A stretch of DNA of 64,000 bases from JALEFZ01 sp964564415 (GTDB lineage Bacteria; Bacteroidota; Bacteroidia; J057), in contig CAZMAV010000012.1 in the NCBI GenBank assembly GCA_964564415.1, positions 62,001 through 126,000 on the forward strand. Direction: 5' to 3'. The position numbers and the translations under genes were made by a program. The notes beneath the pieces were generated by a model, which made no database searches, had not been told where the DNA came from, and saw only the letters and a program-made list of their open reading frames with translations. Each line of letters starts with the position of its first letter. Positions within the stretch are counted from its first letter, which is position 1. Positions 44,723-53,112 of the stretch are shown here, piece by piece.

Positions 44723-45505
44723 ATGGGAGCTACTTACGGATTGATAGGAAAAAAGCTGTCTCACAGTTTTTCGAAAAAATACTTTACCCAAAAATTTGAA
44801 GAGGGAGGAATCGATGCCTCCTATGAGTTGTTCGAATTGGAACGTGTAGAGGAGTTTCCAAAGCTCATCCAAAAACAACCTCAACTCCATGGACTCAATG
44901 TTACCATTCCCTACAAAGAAGAAATCATTCCCTACCTGGACGAGGTCCTTCCTGAGGCGAGGGCCATTGGAGCTGTCAACACGATCAAATCAAGTTCAAA
45001 GGGACTGATAGGGTTTAATTCTGACCTCTACGGCTTCCTCACCGACCTTGAAGACATGATGGGAGAACTTCCTTCTCCTCGGGCAGCCATGATCCTGGGC
45101 ACGGGAGGAGCCGCCCGGGCAGCCCATTTTGCCCTCTCCCGAAGACTGGGCATTTCGGACTGCTGCTTTGTGTCAAGGAGGGGAGGAAGAAGCTTTTTAG
45201 GATCGCCCGTAATCAGTTATTCAGAGGTAGACCGAAAGCCCTCCACTTTTTGGGAGTTGGTCATCAATACCACCCCTCTGGGCATGTTTCCCGATGTAAA
45301 AAGCGCTCCCGAACTCCCCTACGAAAAATTTGCCTTGCCCCAGCCGAGCCTTGCTTACGACTTGGTCTACAATCCCGAAAAAACCCGCTTCATGGAGTTG
45401 GCTCAACAAAATGGGGCCAGGGTCCGTAATGGTATGGGAATGCTCATCGGTCAGGCAGAAAAATCATGGCAATTTTGGCAGGCCGACACAGGTGCAGAGT
45501 CTTGA
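44723..45505 (+). CDS. aroE: shikimate 5-dehydrogenase
   Basis: AroE reduces 3-dehydroshikimate with NADPH in the aromatic amino-acid pathway. The 260-residue protein starts YGLIGKKLSHSFSKKYF and has the catalytic Lys in NVTIPYKEEI, the following GAVNTIK, a GFNSDLYGF segment with the Asp (Asn-Ser-Asp where most have N-T-D) and the dinucleotide-binding loop LGTGGAARAAHFAL. Its C-terminal MGMLIGQAEKSW is the usual closing helix. The gene lies directly after the hydrolase gene. Confidence 0.93.
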   Translation: MGATYGLIGKKLSHSFSKKYFTQKFEEGGIDASYELFELERVEEFPKLIQKQPQLHGLNVTIPYKEEIIPYLDEVLPEARAIGAVNTIKSSSKGLIGFNSDLYGFLTDLEDMMGELPSPRAAMILGTGGAARAAHFALSRRLGISDCCFVSRRGGRSFLGSPVISYSEVDRKPSTFWELVINTTPLGMFPDVKSAPELPYEKFALPQPSLAYDLVYNPEKTRFMELAQQNGARVRNGMGMLIGQAEKSWQFWQADTGAES

Positions 45506-45568
45506 TAGTCTTTTCAATTCATTATATTTAAAAACAGGCTTGGGGTAACACAGAAAATTTCCCTTATC

Positions 45569-45796
45569 ATGTTTATTATTTTTAGAATACTCGTTCTCGT
45601 ATTTCTTTTTTACCTCATTTATCGCTTCTTCGTCGGTCCCAGCCAGGGATTTAGCTTTGGAAATTTGTTTTCGAATACCAAAAGATGTCCAAGGTGTAAA
45701 GGAAAAGGCTGGTGGCAAAATACCCGAAATCGCGAAACCTGCGAATGGTGCAAGGGAGAAGGAAGGCTTCCCAGAGATTTCCCTACCCATATATGA
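45569..45796 (+). CDS. small membrane-anchored zinc-ribbon protein (DnaJ-type CxxCxGxG)
   Basis: A 75-residue protein with one N-terminal membrane helix (about 3-23, FIIFRILVLVFLFYLIYRF), a short Gly/Ser/Phe linker and two CxxCxGxG motifs, CPRCKGKG (about 39-46) and CEWCKGEG (about 58-65). Two such motifs form one zinc site; DnaJ has four. It has no J-domain. It probably holds a zinc centre on the cytoplasmic or periplasmic side of the membrane; the function is unknown. Confidence 0.75.
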   Translation: MFIIFRILVLVFLFYLIYRFFVGPSQGFSFGNLFSNTKRCPRCKGKGWWQNTRNRETCEWCKGEGRLPRDFPTHI

Positions 45797-45921
45797 CCTT
45801 CTCGCGTTAAAATAACGTTAATCCGAATCCTAAAATACTCAGAAACCCTTTCCTTTCGTATTCTTGTCCAAAAGCATGGTGCTTTGAGGGAAAACCCTTA
45901 TCCTATCGCGAACGGAATCCA

Positions 45922-47493
45922 TTGAAACTGACCCAAATACATATCATTATTGGCCTGATGAGCATGGCCCTCATAGGCATCATCATGATACAGGTTCAGC
46001 AAATCAGCCGAACCATCGCCCTCAATCAGACCAATTTTGACATGAACGTCAGTGATGCCCTCATGGATGTGGTGGATCAATTGGAAGAATCAGAACTTGT
46101 CACCAGGTTTATCAAGGTATCCAGGGCCTTTGAGGTGGAAAGCAGAGGTGGTTTTGCCGATACAGCCAATTCTGTCTACCTTTCCCTTGACGAAGACATG
46201 GAGACCCCCAAGGTCAAAAGCAAGCAGGTCCGCATCCGCGACAGCCTAGCCATCATTACAGAAAGACTTACCCAGGTTCCCTACGACACCAATCTCAATG
46301 AAGGCAGGTCCACCACTTACATGTATTTTTTTGATGACAGCAGCCGAGTAGCGGAAGATATGGCCGTCGAACTTAGGGGCCATCCCCGCATGGTCCAACT
46401 CGTTTCCTCCGCCCTCAAAGGATCAGGCCCCAGCAACATAAGCATTGAAAAGAGGACCAGCCAACAACAGCTCGATTCTCTTTTACAAGATGCCCTCCTC
46501 GCCCAAGGCCTGGAATTGACCTATGACTTCTGGGTTGAAAGTGAAGGAAGTGAAAATTATCCCATCCAAAAAATCAGCCACTCCTCTAAGTCCAGGCTGG
46601 AAAGCAAGCACGGCATCCAACTTTACCCCTACTCCAGTACAGGCCAAAAAGCCATGCTAAAGGTCTGGTTTCCCAATGAAAATATCTTTGCCCTCAAAAA
46701 AGTATGGGGCCAAATGCTCCTTTCCCTTCTCTTTGTAGGCATCATCCTCGTTTGTTTTGGAGTTGTGATTCAGGTAGTCTTCCGTCAAAAGAAACTCTCG
46801 GAGATGAAAAATGACTTCATCAACAACATGACCCACGAGCTTAAGACGCCCATCGCTACCATTTCTCTCGCTACAGATGCCATCGACAATCCAAAGGTGA
46901 GAAGTTCCAATGAAAGCATTGACCGCTATACCCGCATCATCAAGGAAGAAAACAGCCGCATGAACCGGCAGGTGGAAAGGGTCCTCCTGGCAGCCAAATT
47001 GGACCGAAAAGAGATGGAACTCCGAATGGGGGAAGTCGACATGCATGAAGTGATTTCCAAAGCCGTCAGAAATGCCAGAATTCAGGTCAACAACCGGGGG
47101 GGAAAGGTAGAACTCGACTGTCAGGCCCAGGACCATCGCATCAAGGGTGATGCTGTCCACCTGACCAATGTCATCTATAACCTACTGGACAATGCTAATA
47201 AATACAGTCCAGAGAATCCCCTTATTCAAGTCCGCACCTTCAACGAGGAAGACCGCCTCCTGATAGAGGTCGAAGACAATGGAATAGGGATCAGTAAGCA
47301 GAACCTTCAGCAGATTTTTACCCGTTTTTATCGGGTATCTACCGGCAACCTCCACGAAGTAAAGGGCTTTGGACTGGGACTCAACTATGTGAAGGACATC
47401 ACGGAGGCTCATGGGGGAGAAGTAGGTGTGAGAAGTGTCCTGGACAAAGGCAGTACCTTTTACCTATCTTTGCCCCTGAACGACAATAGCTAA
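45922..47493 (+). CDS. membrane-bound sensor histidine kinase
   Basis: A 523-residue kinase with two membrane helices (about 7-25 and 264-287), a periplasmic region of about 235 residues in between, then HisKA with the phospho-accepting His305 in NNMTHELKTPIATIS and a HATPase_c domain with the N-box LLDNANKYSP, VEDNGIGI and GFGLGLNYV. The start is a TTG; I find no ATG upstream in frame before a run of hairpins (45871-45898). The stimulus is unknown, as the sensor region is not recognisable. The response regulator gene follows 36 bases later. The pair resembles RprX/RprY-type systems of Bacteroidota. Confidence 0.92.
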   Translation: MKLTQIHIIIGLMSMALIGIIMIQVQQISRTIALNQTNFDMNVSDALMDVVDQLEESELVTRFIKVSRAFEVESRGGFADTANSVYLSLDEDMETPKVKSKQVRIRDSLAIITERLTQVPYDTNLNEGRSTTYMYFFDDSSRVAEDMAVELRGHPRMVQLVSSALKGSGPSNISIEKRTSQQQLDSLLQDALLAQGLELTYDFWVESEGSENYPIQKISHSSKSRLESKHGIQLYPYSSTGQKAMLKVWFPNENIFALKKVWGQMLLSLLFVGIILVCFGVVIQVVFRQKKLSEMKNDFINNMTHELKTPIATISLATDAIDNPKVRSSNESIDRYTRIIKEENSRMNRQVERVLLAAKLDRKEMELRMGEVDMHEVISKAVRNARIQVNNRGGKVELDCQAQDHRIKGDAVHLTNVIYNLLDNANKYSPENPLIQVRTFNEEDRLLIEVEDNGIGISKQNLQQIFTRFYRVSTGNLHEVKGFGLGLNYVKDITEAHGGEVGVRSVLDKGSTFYLSLPLNDNS

Positions 47494-47529
47494 ATTTTAT
47501 AGACGACCCGTAATTTTTGAAATTACAGC

Positions 47530-48222
47530 ATGACACGGATCCTACTCGTAGAAGACGAAGCCAACTTCGGAGCAGTTCTGAAGGACTACTTACAGATGAA
47601 TGATTTTGAGGTCACCCTCTGCCGAGATGGGGAGGAAGGACTGGCTACCTTTAAAAATGAACCCTTTCGCCTCGTCATCCTTGATGTGATGATGCCCAAA
47701 GAAGACGGATTTTCTGTGGCCAGGGAAATTCGGGAGATCAATTCGGATATCCCTATCATTTTTCTTACAGCCAGGTCCATGCAGGAGGATATCATCAAAG
47801 GGTTCAACCTGGGAGGAGATGACTACGTCACCAAACCCTTTAATTCACAAGAACTCCTCCTCCGAATCAAAGCCGTCCTAAAACGAACCGAAAGCCAGGC
47901 TGAAACTGAGGAAGAACTGCCTGAAGAGTTTTCTTTTGGATCCTTTCACTTCAACTATCGCCTCCACACCATCAAGGAAAAGGAAGAAGTCCATAAGCTT
48001 TCCCCCAAGGAAGCTGACCTCCTGCGCTTACTTTTGATCAACAAAAATGACCTCCTCCCCCGCCACAAGGCCCTGCAAGCCCTCTGGGGCGATGACAATT
48101 ACTTCAATGCCAGGAGCATGGACGTATTTATCAGTAAGCTGCGAAAAAGATTCAAATCAGACCCCCGCATTAAAATAGAAAATGTCCACAGCCGAGGATT
48201 TAGGTTGGTCGTAGAAAGCTAA
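47530..48222 (+). CDS. OmpR-type response regulator
   Basis: A 230-residue transcription factor paired with the preceding kinase. The receiver domain (about 3-118) has the acidic pocket VEDE, the phospho-Asp in ILDVMMP (about residue 52), Thr in FLTAR and Lys in DYVTKPF. The C-terminal winged-helix domain (about 135-228) carries LSPKEADLLRLLL and VFISKLRKRF, typical of the OmpR/PhoB family. It should activate or repress genes when phosphorylated. Target genes cannot be told. Confidence 0.93.
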   Translation: MTRILLVEDEANFGAVLKDYLQMNDFEVTLCRDGEEGLATFKNEPFRLVILDVMMPKEDGFSVAREIREINSDIPIIFLTARSMQEDIIKGFNLGGDDYVTKPFNSQELLLRIKAVLKRTESQAETEEELPEEFSFGSFHFNYRLHTIKEKEEVHKLSPKEADLLRLLLINKNDLLPRHKALQALWGDDNYFNARSMDVFISKLRKRFKSDPRIKIENVHSRGFRLVVES

Positions 48223-48389
48223 GACAACAATCTTCCTAGAATCTGATTGAAGGAAATTTTCCTGATCTCCATAGCCCAAACCTCGATTTAGCAAAAGTAA
48301 GCTGAGGCCCACATCGTTTTAATACAAATCCCAGTAAAGCTGAATATATTTTACAAAAAATTGAAAATATCATTGGCTGTATCAAGTAA

Positions 48390-48420
48390 TTTGTAAATCC
48401 TTGCGAATGCTCGTACTTTG
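48390..48420 (+). promoter_or_regulatory. candidate promoter for the phosphosulfolactate synthase gene
   Basis: TTTG (48390-48393) and, 23 bases on, TTTG (48417-48420) within GTACTTTG, a near-match to the -7 TAnnTTTG element. The ATG at 48438 gives a short leader. Position is good but the -7 box has mismatches in its TA. Confidence 0.35.
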
Positions 48421-48437
48421 CGGGGCAAATTTCCAAC

Positions 48438-49229
48438 ATGCAGTCTATGATTAATTTTCCGTTGACTCAACTACCTATACGGACGCAAAAGCCCCGACAA
48501 AATGGTTTCACCATGGTAATGGACAAAGGCATGAGCATCCGTGAGGTAGAGGATTTCCTTTCCGTAGGAGCAGAATTTACCGATGTGGTAAAATTGGGTT
48601 GGTCTACCTCTGCCGTTACCCCCAACCTGAAGGAGAAGCTTGCCGTTTATAAAGCTCATCATATCCCTTTCTATTTTGGCGGTACCCTCTTCGAGGCTTT
48701 CTATGTACGCAGTCAGCTGGATGATTTTCGCCGCATCCTGGATGAATATCAGGCAGAGTACATGGAGATTTCCGATGGTTCTGTAGAACTGGAATCCGAG
48801 GAAAAATGTAAACTCATTGAGCAATTTTCTAAAGACCGCATAGTACTTTCCGAAGTCGGGAGTAAAAAATCCGGAACCATACTCCCCCCTTATCAGTGGG
48901 TCGCCATGATGAAGGCCGAACTGGAAGCGGGTTCATGGAAGGTCATTGCAGAAGCCAGAGAAGGCGGAAACGTAGGCATGTTTCGTTCTGATGGCGAAGT
49001 GCGCTCCGATCTCGTAGACGAAATCCTAAGAGATGTGGCCGGAGAGAAAATCCTCTGGGAAGCTCCCCAAAAGGTACAGCAGGTATGGTTCATCAAGCTC
49101 CTAGGTGCCAATGTCAACCTCGGCAACATAGCCCCCGCCGAAGTAATTCCCCTTGAAACCATTCGCCTGGGCCTCCGAGGAGATACCTTCCACCATTTCC
49201 TGAGCAAAACCGAAGAATCCTCCATCTAA
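48438..49229 (+). CDS. phosphosulfolactate synthase family (ComA-like)
   Basis: ComA adds sulfite to phosphoenolpyruvate to make phosphosulfolactate, the first step to coenzyme M in archaea and to sulfolactate in some bacteria. The 263-residue protein is of the family length and shows its pattern: RQNGFTMVMDKG, DVVKLGWSTSAV, IPFYFGGTLFE, MEISDGSV and the C-terminal WEAPQKVQQVWFIKLLGANVNLGNI. Catalytic Lys and Glu positions in these strands appear present. The start is the ATG at 48438 or at 48447. No comB or comC gene is adjacent, so the product is inferred only; it could feed sulfolactate, cysteate or sulfonolipid synthesis. Confidence 0.82.
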   Translation: MQSMINFPLTQLPIRTQKPRQNGFTMVMDKGMSIREVEDFLSVGAEFTDVVKLGWSTSAVTPNLKEKLAVYKAHHIPFYFGGTLFEAFYVRSQLDDFRRILDEYQAEYMEISDGSVELESEEKCKLIEQFSKDRIVLSEVGSKKSGTILPPYQWVAMMKAELEAGSWKVIAEAREGGNVGMFRSDGEVRSDLVDEILRDVAGEKILWEAPQKVQQVWFIKLLGANVNLGNIAPAEVIPLETIRLGLRGDTFHHFLSKTEESSI

Positions 49230-49257
49230 AAACTCATTCTCCCCAAAAATCAATCTC

Positions 49258-49430
49258 CCGCCAGGCCTTCTTATGTAAGAAAGCTCCGGCGGATCATGGC
49301 TTATTTAAGATCACAAATTCCACTAAGGGACTATTTTCTGCGGTTGGTGCGCAGATAATCTCTGGCCTTGTTTGGAAGTCGTACCTTTTAATTCCATTCA
49401 GTCAGGCTCCTTAGCGGTAAGGAATGCCTG
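49258..49430 (+). other. structured intergenic region with three hairpins
   Basis: The 249-base gap between the ComA-like and coiled-coil genes holds three stems in a row: CCGCC/GGCGG with an inner CTTCTTA/TAAGAA stem (49258-49292), TCTGCG/CGCAGA (49337-49355) and CAGGC-CCTTA/TAAGG-GCCTG around GCGG (49403-49430). None has a terminator U-run. It may be a leader of the downstream gene, an unknown RNA or just chance structure. Confidence 0.35.
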
Positions 49431-49478
49431 AATTAAACATGGCATTTCCCCTTCAATCGCTGGAATTTTAGTGGACAA

Positions 49479-50018
49479 ATGAAGCATATGGCAGAGGAAG
49501 ATATCCAAAAACTTCACTCAGAGATAGAATCCTTGCGAAAAGAAAATAGGCAGCTTAAAATCGCCGCCTTTCAACAACTGGAAAAAAACCGACATGGAAT
49601 ACAGGAGGAGGCTCCTGTCATTGAAAAGGAACCCATACTCAAGGTGCTGGGTAGGCAACTCGACGATTTGAAAAGGCTCAACGTCCAGGTGAAAAATATG
49701 CTGGATAGCTATCGGGAAGTGCAGAGATCCCTGGGCGCTATCCTACCCGCCCTTGAACTGCAGATGGAAGGTTGGACCAACGAAGTACATAACCTCAAGC
49801 AGCATATCGAGGACTCCGAGTCAGCCTACGCTATGGTCGTCACTCAATTGGAACAAAAACTTAAGGAAAGTCGAAAAGCAAGCCCCGAGGTGGAAAAACT
49901 CCAACAGGAAATTGACCATTATAAGGCCTTGGTACAAGCCTACAAGAGTAAGCTTCCCAATTCTGAGGACACGGAAGAAGAGGACCCCTTCACCGACCTA
50001 AATATTTTCGGTTCTTAA
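49479..50018 (+). CDS. coiled-coil hypothetical protein
   Basis: A 179-residue, mostly charged protein without signal peptide or membrane helix. Heptad-like patterns run through most of it: LHSEIESLRKENRQLKIAAF near the N-terminus (8-27), then VLGRQLDDLKRLNVQVKNML and VTQLEQKLKESRKASPEVEKL. A weak break around residue 95-110 separates two coils. I do not recognise a family. Its end is nine bases from the convergent LysM-thioredoxin gene. A second ATG lies at 49488; either may be used. Confidence 0.65.
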   Translation: MKHMAEEDIQKLHSEIESLRKENRQLKIAAFQQLEKNRHGIQEEAPVIEKEPILKVLGRQLDDLKRLNVQVKNMLDSYREVQRSLGAILPALELQMEGWTNEVHNLKQHIEDSESAYAMVVTQLEQKLKESRKASPEVEKLQQEIDHYKALVQAYKSKLPNSEDTEEEDPFTDLNIFGS

Positions 50019-50026
50019 ACAGCCTT

Positions 50027-50722
50027 TTAACGCTGTGGAATCTTAAGAATTTGCCCTTCCTTAATTTGGGTGCTGGAGAGCTTATTAAACTCCATGATTT
50101 TCTGCCACTTGACATCGTATTGTCGTTGCAGGGAATAAAGGGTTTCACCCCGACGCACCTTGTGTTCTACATAGTCCAGGAGTCCATCGCCCTGGAAAGG
50201 ATCACCCTGGTCAGCGCCCAGCCCGGGATTGAGGGAGAGAGAAGTTTGGTTTTTGAGAATCAGCTTCAACTCCTTTACATCTACCACCCTTTCAATTCTT
50301 CCATCCAGGTGTACCAAAAAGATGGCTGGAAAAGAGCGGTGCTTGAAGGCCCTTCGCAGATACCCATATTCACTATCACTGGGAAGGCGAAGTTGCTCCC
50401 AGGGCAATTTCTCGCGCATGAGGGCATTCTCCCAGGACTGCTGATTCCTATCTACGGATATGCTAATAAAGCGAATATCCTTGCCCTGATACAGGTCGTA
50501 GACTTCCTTCAACTTAGGCAGGACGTAAAGAGATGGTGTATTGTAACTGGCCCAAAAATTTACCACCCAATACTCCTCAGCGCTACGGGTCGTAAACTCC
50601 CTGCACTGCCGCAGAAAGGTGGTATACCCAAGGGTAGTATCAGGTTCATATACCTCCTGAGCAAAATAGGGAACCGCACTGAGCAAAAAAAACAGGCCGG
50701 CTATCAGTCGTATCCGATTCAT
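50027..50722 (-). CDS. LysM protein with a redox-inactive thioredoxin-like domain
   Basis: The 231-residue protein starts at the ATG at 50722 (MNRIRLIAGLFFLLSAVPYFAQ, signal peptide). Residues about 35-155 are a thioredoxin/TlpA-like domain: WVVNFWASYNTPSLYVLPKL, FISISVDRN, SFPAIFLVHLDGRI. The usual WCxxC after FWAS is replaced by YNTPS, so both active-site cysteines are gone. Residues about 187-231 form a LysM domain (KVRRGETLYSLQRQYDV, ending EGQILKIP) that should bind peptidoglycan. It may be a structural or peptide-binding anchor in the periplasm. Confidence 0.82.
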   Translation of the reverse strand: MNRIRLIAGLFFLLSAVPYFAQEVYEPDTTLGYTTFLRQCREFTTRSAEEYWVVNFWASYNTPSLYVLPKLKEVYDLYQGKDIRFISISVDRNQQSWENALMREKLPWEQLRLPSDSEYGYLRRAFKHRSFPAIFLVHLDGRIERVVDVKELKLILKNQTSLSLNPGLGADQGDPFQGDGLLDYVEHKVRRGETLYSLQRQYDVKWQKIMEFNKLSSTQIKEGQILKIPQR

Positions 50723-50874
50723 AAAAAGTGAATTTGAGGCTAGTCTCAAATAATAGAAAGACAAGTAAAGAGCGCAAAAAATTAACCAGAAATTATGAAA
50801 AGCTCACCATAGAGGTAAGCCTTGACACACATTTCAACTTAATCCGGCCCTAAGCCTCTCCTTTAAGTTTACTT

Positions 50875-51468
50875 TTACTCACCTCCCCGCTCCAGAACCT
50901 GTTCCATCCGATGTGAAACCAGCCGATATAGTTGAAAAGGCTTTAACTTGCGCCAGGACACCTTGTCCAGATGAGGATTGAAATAAAAATATTGGGCAAT
51001 CCCGTATTCCTGGAAATCCTGGATGACCTCTTCTCTGGGTTTAAACAGGCAAATCCAACCCTCCCCTAGTTCTTCTTCCAAAGCCTCATAATAGTCGTCA
51101 GCATCCAAATAGCTGTGGAAGACATTTTCAGTAATAAAGACAAATTTATTGACCCCATAGTCCAACAGGAAACTCAGGACATTTTCGCTCAGCAATTTAA
51201 AATCATTGTCGTAGAGGTCGTTCCATTCTCCAAAAAACTCGATGATCGCATAGCGCTCCTGATAGTCTACATATTGAATCTTAATCAAGAGGCTCTCCGA
51301 TCCGAAATCGTCCCAAAGAGGATGGGCAGGTATATTATTAATGCTGCGATCGTAATAGAAAAGATTGTGCTCCACCCCATGGAAAGGCGAATACTGATCC
51401 ATCTCGTGGTTGTACATCGCCAACCATCCGTAAAAAGGCTCTATGTCGTGCAATTCCTTCCTAATCAT
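50875..51468 (-). CDS. conserved hypothetical protein of Bacteroidota
   Basis: A 197-residue soluble protein rich in Tyr, Phe, Glu and Asp. It has FYGWLAMYNHEMDQYSPFHG near the start, then HPLWDDFGSESLLIKIQYVDY, YAIIEFFGEWNDLYDND and FVFITENVFHSYLDADDYYE. I recall this pattern only from uncharacterised Bacteroidota proteins, so no function can be given. There is no signal peptide or known catalytic motif. The composition and frame look like real coding sequence. It has its own minus-strand unit, followed by the LysM gene after 152 bases. Confidence 0.72.
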   Translation of the reverse strand: MIRKELHDIEPFYGWLAMYNHEMDQYSPFHGVEHNLFYYDRSINNIPAHPLWDDFGSESLLIKIQYVDYQERYAIIEFFGEWNDLYDNDFKLLSENVLSFLLDYGVNKFVFITENVFHSYLDADDYYEALEEELGEGWICLFKPREEVIQDFQEYGIAQYFYFNPHLDKVSWRKLKPFQLYRLVSHRMEQVLERGGE

Positions 51469-52156
51469 ACATCACTGTTGTAGCTGATTCAACATTTTCC
51501 CCGCTAAGGCTGATTTTTTTTTAAGGCTGTTAGGATTATAGCTTTTAGTGTACAGGTAAAATTTAAGGTCCTGTGGCGGCAATTTTTGAGCTTCATTGAT
51601 GCTAAGATGAAAAAAAGAAACCCCAGGTTTTGAAAGACAACCGTAACAGGTAAAGAAAAGCTCCAAACAACCTATTAGATCCCATTTGGATATAAAGGTA
51701 AAGAGCTTTCGAGGGAAGAGACATCTTTTTTTCAGATTTGTTTGCCTCCATCAAAACATGCCTGTTGTCAAACCCCATATTTGTGGAAGACAATTTTTTA
51801 TGAGGGTAATGTCAAAGTAATTATGATAGTCAGAATGACAGTTTGCGATACCACACATAGAGCTCCCGGGGCTTAAAACAAGTTATTTATGACAACCCCA
51901 ATAGCGCTTTGCCACTCATTCATGATAATCACAAATGACTCCATTCCTTTCAGTCTAATAAGAGGATGGCCTCACCCATCTGATGCTTCTGAAACCGATA
52001 AAGGGAGAGATGGTTGGCCCAATCTGAAGGACTTTCTGAGAAACTTTTCCCTTATTTTCAAAACAATGAAACCTTTTGTTCTATATTTAACCCATATATG
52101 CATCTCAAATAAAATATTCGGTATGTGAAAAACTATTTCGCATAACCAATAAAAAG
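51469..52156. other. 688-base region without a convincing gene
   Basis: This gap lies between divergent genes. Short frames exist on the minus strand (51472-51666 and 51602-51793) and plus strand (51889-52128), but none has a signal or domain that I recognise. The two minus-strand frames overlap in different phases and could be remnants of one small gene. The interval also contains AT-rich promoter-like sequence upstream of the secreted-protein gene and a GC-rich palindrome-like AGCTCCCGGGGCT near 51861. Confidence 0.5.
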
Positions 52157-53095
52157 ATGATGCGTAACACCAATGTTATGAGTAAAGTAATAGTAATGTC
52201 AATGGCTGTAATGGGCTTGCTATGCGCAAAAATTTGTGCTCAGCAGGTACATCACCATGAGGTCGTAAAGACTGAAGCCGAATGCAGCCACATGTATTTG
52301 GATGTCGAAGTTCCGGGAGGAGACCTGATGATAAAATCCTCCGGCAGTTGTGGCATGAGCATCGCCAAAATGGCTGTTCCCGACAGCGGACTTCAACCCA
52401 GCATTACTACCCGGCAGACTTCCGACGGCAATCACCTGCGCAAGGTACAGTTTCAAGCCAAGAAGCGCTCCAAGCAGACACAGATTACCAGCAACCTCCG
52501 CACTTCACAAAAGCTGGTCGAGATCAATTCCTACACCTCCGAGGATCGCATCTCCACAGAATACCACCACGATCCCAATCTCTCCACCGATTTAAGCCTT
52601 CAACTAGGTATGGGAAGGGCCAAAATGGACCTTTCCGGAATGACTTTACAAAGTTTTTCCGTCCGTTCGGCCTTTTCCGACGTCTTTGTTACGTATCGAA
52701 TGCCCAACCAAGCCAAAATGAAGAAGATGGACATTCACGCCACAAAGGCCGCGGTAGTTTTAGACAACATTGAAAAGGCAAAAGCCGAACTGGTATCCGT
52801 CCAAAACGACATGGGAGATACCCGCCTCACCCTTGGCGACGGACCATCTCACCGCTCTACCATCTATCTTCAGTCAGGCGTGGGCAACTGTACACTGGTT
52901 ATCCATGACAAGCAGCCCGTTATAATTATCTTAAAACGGGGAATGTTTTCAAATCTGGATAATCAGGGTAACTTTGAGAAGTTGCAAGACAAGAAGGAAG
53001 TGTTTGTCAATCAGGCATATCACGACCGCCCCGAGGTAGTAACCAAGATCATTTGTAGCTTGGACCTCGGCAACATCACCCTGGTGAAAAACTAG
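52157..53095 (+). CDS. secreted protein preceding the NatAB-type ABC transporter
   Basis: A 312-residue protein whose N-terminus has a signal peptide ending near VMGLLCAKICAQ; starts at 52157, 52160 or 52178 are all possible. The remainder is mostly beta-strand-like with recurring polar/hydrophobic alternation, for example YLDVEVPGGDLMIKSS, LSLQLGMGRAKMDLSG and LGMGRAKMDLSGM. The later segment VGNCTLVIHDKQPVI resembles beta-roll or DUF4097-like (toast-rack) architecture, but the family is uncertain. The ABC ATPase gene starts 17 bases downstream, so it is probably cotranscribed. Confidence 0.65.
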   Translation: MMRNTNVMSKVIVMSMAVMGLLCAKICAQQVHHHEVVKTEAECSHMYLDVEVPGGDLMIKSSGSCGMSIAKMAVPDSGLQPSITTRQTSDGNHLRKVQFQAKKRSKQTQITSNLRTSQKLVEINSYTSEDRISTEYHHDPNLSTDLSLQLGMGRAKMDLSGMTLQSFSVRSAFSDVFVTYRMPNQAKMKKMDIHATKAAVVLDNIEKAKAELVSVQNDMGDTRLTLGDGPSHRSTIYLQSGVGNCTLVIHDKQPVIIILKRGMFSNLDNQGNFEKLQDKKEVFVNQAYHDRPEVVTKIICSLDLGNITLVKN

Positions 53096-53112
53096 ATAGA
53101 TGCTATAAGCCT

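Noticed and set aside
51472..51793. Two overlapping minus-strand short frames of 64 and 63 codons
   Set aside because: They have no domain or start context I trust. They could be a decayed small gene, so I describe the interval but do not call a CDS.
51889..52128. Plus-strand 79-codon frame upstream of the secreted-protein gene
   Set aside because: Unusual composition, no homology recognised, and it lies where the leader or promoter of the next gene is expected.
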